DNA of 5,471 bases from Gammaproteobacteria bacterium (lineage in GTDB: Bacteria > Pseudomonadota > Gammaproteobacteria > Nitrosococcales > Methylophagaceae): the NCBI GenBank assembly GCA_002400805.1, contig NVRG01000146.1, positions 1 through 5,471 of the forward strand. Reading direction: 5' to 3'. A model generated the notes under the pieces. The model did no database searches and was not told the origin of the DNA. It saw nothing but the letters and a program-made list of their open reading frames with translations. A program made the translations under genes and the position numbers. Shown in pieces: positions 1 to 2,944 of the stretch. Position 1 is the stretch's first letter. The number at the start of each line of letters is the position of its first letter.

Positions 1-133
1 AAGCAAAACCTGATAATAGGAAATTCCAACCACGGTTTGATTGAGAAATATGTGCTTTTCCCTGTTTCCACAGCCAAAGTAATAGGAAGAATAAGATGAC
101 GGTGCGAACGATTTCTAAACTGATGTCTAACAT
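1..133 (-). CDS. Partial membrane-anchored protein, N-terminal 44 residues only (possible signalling protein)
   Basis: A reading frame on the minus strand starts with ATG at 133-131 and stays open to the window edge, giving 44 codons. The product begins MLDISLEIVRTV and continues into a strongly hydrophobic stretch (about residues 9-22, ILFFLLLWLW), then a basic polar segment (KQGKAHISQSNRG) and the start of a second hydrophobic region (WNFLLSGFA). This looks like a membrane anchor followed by a second transmembrane helix. Upstream in frame there is a stop at 175-173 and no ATG, GTG or TTG between, so the ATG at 133 is the best start, although the only purine-rich stretch (AGGG) lies too far upstream to be a good ribosome binding site. 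The gene follows the phospholipase-like gene by 48 bases on the same strand, with no visible terminator between, so it may share its transcript. The 'RGWNFLLSGFA' pattern resembles N-termini of some membrane diguanylate cyclases or sensor kinases. That resemblance is from memory, and the catalytic part lies outside the window. Confidence 0.6.
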   Translation of the reverse strand, partial: MLDISLEIVRTVILFFLLLWLWKQGKAHISQSNRGWNFLLSGFA

Positions 134-181
134 GATTAGTTTTTGAGATTTCCCTATGTGTTTGAGGATAATTTAATGGGT

Positions 182-628
182 TCAATTCGAGAGTGACTGA
201 TGAACTTGCTCTAATTCTTTTTTGGTAAGAGCACCGTAGAACTTAGGATATGACCAACCATAACCCCAACGGAATTTTGTGGGGAGAAAAGGCGTGCCGC
301 CGACTCTCACACCAGCCAGCATTACGATTGCTATTTCGGGTTCTCCGACTTGTTCGACACATGCTCTTAAGCTTTGGTCTGCCGTTAATCTTTCCTGATA
401 ACTACCACCCTGCCAGTAAGCGAGATCATGTTCAGTACAACAGGCTAGCCACAGGGTATTCTGCTTATAGGTGCCATCGGGGAAGGCACTGCAACCATCA
501 CTGCTAAAAGGTTTGATCGCTTCAGCTTGTAGCGTGGCAGAGAACAATAATAAGCTAAAAAAGGCGAGGTAATATTTTAAAAACATGCAATAGTCTAAGG
601 TAACAGTCTTGGCTAAATTTAGAGACAT
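182..628 (-). CDS. Small exported protein with phospholipase A2-like CCxxHD motif
   Basis: This 148-residue protein has a hydrophobic signal segment (about residues 16-35) ending in a likely signal peptidase site after TLQA. The mature part contains SDGCSAFPDG (43-52), then CCTEHD at 63-68, then ERLTADQSLRAC with Asp84 and Cys90, and a Trp/Gly/Tyr-rich end (FRWGYGWSYP). The order 'Gly-rich loop, CCxxHD, later Asp and Cys' matches secreted phospholipase A2-type folds, where the His-Asp pair does catalysis and the early loop binds calcium. Lipid hydrolysis is therefore possible but not shown. The usual Cys after HD (CCxxHDxC) is Ala here. Two starts are possible. ATG 628 directly abuts the stop of the upstream gene (TAA-ATG), which suggests coupling. 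ATG 586 (Met15) would give a cleaner signal peptide beginning MFLKYYLAFF. Neither has a strong ribosome binding site. Similar proteins are sometimes labelled FAD-binding oxidoreductase, but I see no flavin-binding motif. Confidence 0.8.
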   Translation of the reverse strand: MSLNLAKTVTLDYCMFLKYYLAFFSLLLFSATLQAEAIKPFSSDGCSAFPDGTYKQNTLWLACCTEHDLAYWQGGSYQERLTADQSLRACVEQVGEPEIAIVMLAGVRVGGTPFLPTKFRWGYGWSYPKFYGALTKKELEQVHQSLSN

Positions 629-853
629 TTACTTTTTATTCTCTTTTTTAACTTTTTTGTCCTTAGTTTTATCCTTTTTGTCTTTGTCTTTGTCTTTGTC
701 ATGACCATGGTGTTTACCGTCATTGCGATGTTCACTGCCAGTATCGCTGATATGGTCATCAGATACGCCACGATGGGTATCAGCAAGTATGGTGGGGGAA
801 ACACTCAGTGCATATAAAGTAACTAACAAAGAAGTAAGTAATTTGATGGACAT
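629..853 (-). CDS. Small secreted His/Asp/Lys-rich protein with DK repeats
   Basis: This 74-residue protein has a clear N-terminal signal peptide (MSIKLLTSLLVTLYALSV..., probable cleavage after ILA, about residue 24). The mature part is entirely hydrophilic. First comes a His/Asp-rich section with HRNDGKHHGHD (about 42-52), then four Asp-Lys pairs in a row, and then an almost pure Lys/Asp/Glu/Asn tail ending KKENKK. No folded domain is recognisable. It is likely a disordered exported polypeptide, and the histidine cluster could bind metal ions, but this is inference from composition only. The start is well supported by AGGAG six bases upstream (860-864 on the minus strand). The stop codon directly precedes the ATG of the phospholipase-like gene, so the two are probably co-transcribed. 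The DK run is encoded by a perfect hexanucleotide tandem repeat, so its length may vary between strains. I do not recognise a named family. Confidence 0.7.
   Translation of the reverse strand: MSIKLLTSLLVTLYALSVSPTILADTHRGVSDDHISDTGSEHRNDGKHHGHDKDKDKDKKDKTKDKKVKKENKK
677..700. repeat. Tandem hexanucleotide repeat, 4 perfect copies of TTTGTC
   Basis: Four perfect copies of TTTGTC stand in a row on the plus strand (677-700). On the coding (minus) strand they read GACAAA and encode four Asp-Lys pairs in the small secreted protein. Because the unit is six bases, gain or loss of copies keeps the reading frame and only changes the length of the charged tract. Confidence 0.85.
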
Positions 854-859
854 AACTAT

Positions 860-864
860 CTCCT
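860..864 (-). promoter_or_regulatory. Ribosome binding site of the His/Asp/Lys-rich protein
   Basis: On the minus strand AGGAG lies six bases before the ATG at 853-851. It fixes the start of this small gene and is the only strong ribosome binding site seen in the leftward cluster. Confidence 0.7.
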
Positions 865-888
865 GAAAAGTGGTTAAATCTTTTTGGA

Positions 889-904
889 TCTAGCAAGTTC
901 TAGA
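889..904. repeat. Inverted repeat TCTAG-N6-CTAGA, possible operator
   Basis: The 16-base sequence TCTAGCAAGTTCTAGA has perfect 5-base arms (889-893 and 900-904) around a 6-base centre. It lies 36 bases upstream of the small secreted protein start and 60 bases upstream of the possible leader ORF, a position suited to a regulator binding site acting on one or both clusters. It overlaps the weak TAGAAT -10 candidate. Short arms of this size also arise by chance, so the functional call is weak. Confidence 0.25.
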
Positions 905-954
905 ATACAACATTTTCAGAAGATTAAGTAGTGAAGTACCGTCAGTCTTAACGC

Positions 955-961
955 GGAGGAG
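955..961 (+). promoter_or_regulatory. Strong ribosome binding site of the possible leader ORF
   Basis: GGAGGAG is nearly a full complement of the 16S rRNA 3' end and is stronger than the site of any other gene in the window. The core GGAGG leaves a slightly short four-base gap to the ATG at 964. Its strength is the main reason to take the 27-codon ORF seriously. Confidence 0.5.
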
Positions 962-963
962 TA

Positions 964-1047
964 ATGGCTTATTGTTGCCAATTCAATGGCTTGTCTAACT
1001 TGAATTCTGCCCTAAATGAGCCTATTGTGTTAGAAAAGCCTTATTAA
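964..1047 (+). CDS. Possible 27-residue leader ORF upstream of the kinase
   Basis: An ATG at 964-966 is preceded by a very strong purine-rich ribosome binding site (GGAGGAG, 955-961; the core GGAGG is four bases from the ATG). It opens a 27-codon frame that begins MAYCCQFNGL, ends IVLEKPY and stops with TAA at 1045-1047, 14 bases before the kinase ATG and in a different frame. The peptide has no signal sequence and no family I recognise. The stop codon falls in the loop of a perfect inverted repeat whose 3' arm overlaps the kinase ribosome binding site. Its position and strong binding site suggest a translated leader that could couple to or gate kinase translation. An alternative is that it is the original start of a longer kinase, now separated by a frameshift, since the kinase frame just upstream of 1062 reads ALLNKEPA and is open back to 1020. 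Confidence 0.4.
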   Translation: MAYCCQFNGLSNLNSALNEPIVLEKPY

Positions 1048-1053
1048 ATAAGG
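1039..1053 (+). promoter_or_regulatory. Perfect inverted repeat enclosing leader stop codon and overlapping kinase ribosome binding site
   Basis: CCTTATT-A-AATAAGG is a perfect 7-base inverted repeat with a one-base centre. As RNA it can form a six-pair stem with the loop UAA, which is exactly the stop codon of the 27-codon leader ORF (1045-1047). The 3' arm (ATAAGG) includes the first bases of the kinase ribosome binding site AAGGAG (1050-1055), which lies six bases before the ATG at 1062. The stem has only two GC pairs, so it would be weak and easily opened by a ribosome. There is no following T-run, so it is not an intrinsic terminator. Confidence 0.45.
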
Positions 1054-1061
1054 AGCCGGCT

Positions 1062-2513
1062 ATGGGCGTTATCGTTCTTGATAGTGAATTCTATATCGAA
1101 GGTGTTGACCGGCACATCACGCAATTATTTGGTTACGAACATAAAGAGTTTTGTGGCCAAGCACTCAGCCTATTTATCCCTGATTTTGATAAAGAAAAAT
1201 ACAAAGTTGAACAGGGATTTATCAACACGAAAGAAATAGAACAGCAAGCCAAGACTAAAAGTGGAGATATTTTTGGTCTGACCTATGATGTTAACGAAAT
1301 CTCTCAGCAAGAAAAAACATCTTATATTGTTACGATAGATGAACTGGCGGCAACACCTTTTGATCGTGATCGTCGACAACCCAATGCATCCAATCACGTT
1401 CAAGGTCATGAATGGTTGACTTATTTGCTTCGAGCCAGTCCCGTCGTTATTTACAGTTGTATTCCTTCCGGCCAATATCCAACTACGTTTATAAGTGAAA
1501 ATATCGAAACCTTAACCGGGTACACACCGGAAGAATATTTAGCCGATCCTTCTTTCTGGCTTCATCATTTGCACCCAGATGATACAGAAGCATTGCTGGC
1601 TGAAATGTCGGAGTTATTTGATACCGATAAAAGTCTGTCATACGAATATCGTTTTTTATGTGCTGATGGCAGTTATGTTTGGGTGCTAGATAAGTTAAAA
1701 GTTTCCTATGATGATCAAGGGAACCCTAGCGAAATGTTAGGGCTGTGGCTTGATATCACCCAACGAAAAAATGATGAAGAGTTACAAGTCGCTACCAATT
1801 TGTTACTTAAGAAAAAGACTGGTGAATTGGAAGAGTCAAACGCAGAGCTTTCACAGTTCACCTTTGTCGTGTCGCACGATTTAAAAGCACCCTTAAGGGC
1901 TATACATAGCTATTGTGAGTGGTTATCTGAAGATCTAGATGAGAAGTTAGAACCCGAGCAGCAAGAATATATCACGGGTATGCAAGATGCTGTGCAAGAG
2001 GCAGAAATACTGATAGAGGATTTACTGGAATTATCTAGAGTAGGCAGGCGTGCTGTCGATGTTGAATCCATTGATCTAACTGAGTTTCTCCGTAACTTGA
2101 CTAAAAAGATTTTAGTCGAGGCTCAAGTAGAGATTGAGATAACAGAAAACATGCCCACAATAGCGGTGTCTCCTACTATTTTGACCCAAGTTTTCCAAAA
2201 TCTGCTTACCAATGCATTTCTTTACAATAAAGCAGAGAAAAAAATTATAAAAATTAGTGGTTGTGAGGCGGGTGATAACTACATAGTTTCGATTGCTGAT
2301 AATGGCATTGGAATAGAGGAAAAATACCATGACCGCATTTTCCAACTATTTCAAAGGTTACATACCAAAGAGGAATATGAAGGAACGGGGATAGGGCTTG
2401 CCATTGTTCATAAGGCGGTTATTCACCTTAATTGGACAATTGCTCTAAATTCAAGCTTAAACAAAGGGTCGACCTTTGCCGTTGCTTTCCCAATAGAGGA
2501 GATTAAATCATGA
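1062..2513 (+). CDS. Cytoplasmic PAS-PAS sensor histidine kinase (phytochrome-type kinase core)
   Basis: This 483-residue kinase has no signal peptide or membrane segment, so it should be soluble. Residues about 2-95 form a PAS-like domain (GVIVLDSEF...LFGY), and 118-238 a second PAS domain of the PAS_3 type (FISENIETLTGYTPEEYL, HPDD, YRFLCADGSYVWV, DITQRK). A short coiled linker follows (about 236-264). The HisKA domain carries the phospho-accepting His272 in SHDLKAPLR. The ATPase domain shows the N box (Asn384 in NLLTNA), G1 DNGIGI (413-418), the F box RIFQLFQRLH (425-434) and G2 GTGIGL (441-446), so all catalytic motifs are present. The FQRLH...YEGTGIGLAI signature is typical of bacteriophytochrome-like kinases, but no GAF/PHY chromophore module exists here. 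The start is firm: AGGAG lies six bases upstream and there is no other start codon between 1062 and the in-frame stop at 1017. The gene overlaps the next by ATGA, which implies that the downstream receivers are its partners. What the PAS domains sense is unknown. Confidence 0.93.
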   Translation: MGVIVLDSEFYIEGVDRHITQLFGYEHKEFCGQALSLFIPDFDKEKYKVEQGFINTKEIEQQAKTKSGDIFGLTYDVNEISQQEKTSYIVTIDELAATPFDRDRRQPNASNHVQGHEWLTYLLRASPVVIYSCIPSGQYPTTFISENIETLTGYTPEEYLADPSFWLHHLHPDDTEALLAEMSELFDTDKSLSYEYRFLCADGSYVWVLDKLKVSYDDQGNPSEMLGLWLDITQRKNDEELQVATNLLLKKKTGELEESNAELSQFTFVVSHDLKAPLRAIHSYCEWLSEDLDEKLEPEQQEYITGMQDAVQEAEILIEDLLELSRVGRRAVDVESIDLTEFLRNLTKKILVEAQVEIEITENMPTIAVSPTILTQVFQNLLTNAFLYNKAEKKIIKISGCEAGDNYIVSIADNGIGIEEKYHDRIFQLFQRLHTKEEYEGTGIGLAIVHKAVIHLNWTIALNSSLNKGSTFAVAFPIEEIKS

Positions 2514-2944
2514 GTAATGTACTGCCCATTCTTCTGGCTGAAGATAGTAAACATGATGTAATGACTGTACAGAGAGCATGGAAAATGCACAATATTCCAA
2601 ATGATCTAATTATAGTTAGCGACGGTGCAGAGTGCCTTGATTATTTACATCAGCGAGGAGTGTATTCTCCCCCTGCGGAAGCCCCTTTTCCTGGTGTTCT
2701 ATTATTGGACATTAATATGCCAAAAGTTAATGGCCTCGAAGTGTTGCGAGAAATACGTAACGATCCGGTAATAAAATGCCTTCCTGTCGTGGTATTAACC
2801 ACCTCTAAACGAGATGAAGATCTGATGGAAAGTTATGATCTTAATGTTAATGCCTATGTAACTAAACCGTTACATTTTGAGGCTTTTTCTACGGCCATTA
2901 ATACCATTTATGAATTCTGGCAAATAGCAGAACAACCGCTATGA
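2510..2944 (+). CDS. Single-domain response regulator, Rcp1/CheY-like
   Basis: This 144-residue protein is one receiver domain with no output domain. The acidic pocket is Glu11-Asp12 (LLAEDSKHD), the phospho-acceptor is Asp67 in LLLDINMP, the switch Thr is Thr97 (VLTTS) and the conserved Lys is Lys119 in VTKP. The inserted region around 50-60 (GVYSPPAEAPFPG) and the LTTSKRDEDLMESYDLNVNAYVTKP stretch match the Rcp1-type receivers that accompany phytochrome-like kinases. The start overlaps the kinase stop by four bases (ATGA), with GAGGAG about eight bases upstream, so translation is coupled to the kinase. With no output domain it may act by protein contact, as a phosphate relay, or as a phosphate sink that competes with the receiver of the next gene. 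Its final base pairs again form an ATGA overlap with the downstream gene. Confidence 0.93.
   Translation: MSNVLPILLAEDSKHDVMTVQRAWKMHNIPNDLIIVSDGAECLDYLHQRGVYSPPAEAPFPGVLLLDINMPKVNGLEVLREIRNDPVIKCLPVVVLTTSKRDEDLMESYDLNVNAYVTKPLHFEAFSTAINTIYEFWQIAEQPL

Larger units (their letters stand above)
854..1061. promoter_or_regulatory. Divergent intergenic region
   Basis: About 208 bases separate the leftward secreted-protein genes from the rightward signalling operon, so promoters for both directions should lie here. I found no convincing sigma-70 promoter with good -35 and -10 boxes on either strand. TAGAAT at 901-906 is a one-mismatch -10 candidate on the plus strand but lacks a -35 box at normal spacing. 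The region contains an imperfectly spaced palindrome (889-904), the possible leader ORF (964-1047) and the inverted repeat at the kinase ribosome binding site (1039-1053). Confidence 0.55.

Noticed and set aside
250..507. Plus-strand open frame of 85 codons
   Set aside because: It lies wholly opposite the phospholipase-like gene, its product has no recognisable domain, and the minus-strand protein has a clear motif and signal peptide.
182..628. Annotation of the small exported protein as FAD-binding oxidoreductase
   Set aside because: The protein is under 150 residues, has a signal peptide, and shows no dinucleotide-binding glycine motif. The CC..HD motif points to a PLA2-like fold instead.
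619..804. Minus-strand 61-codon frame with many Lys and Thr
   Set aside because: It is a shifted reading of the same hexanucleotide repeat region. The overlapping 629-853 frame has a signal peptide and a good ribosome binding site.
963..992. Direct repeat AATGGCTT at 963-970 and 985-992, 22 bases apart
   Set aside because: The 22-base spacing fits two helical turns, but only two 8-base copies exist and one is inside the leader start. Too little to call a binding site.
1054..1061. AGCCGGCT, an 8-base palindrome directly before the kinase ATG
   Set aside because: It has no loop, so it cannot form a hairpin by itself, and an 8-base palindrome is common by chance. Noted only as spacer sequence between ribosome binding site and start.
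1039..1061. Intrinsic terminator or attenuator before the kinase
   Set aside because: The inverted repeat is AT-rich and is followed by a purine-rich ribosome binding site and CCGGCT rather than a T-run, so classical transcription attenuation is not supported.
1170..1475. Minus-strand open frame inside the kinase gene
   Set aside because: It is antisense to the conserved PAS coding region, with low-complexity hydrophobic content and no supporting start signal.
2112..2345. Minus-strand open frame opposite the kinase ATPase domain
   Set aside because: It is a shadow of the strongly conserved N-box and G1 coding region.
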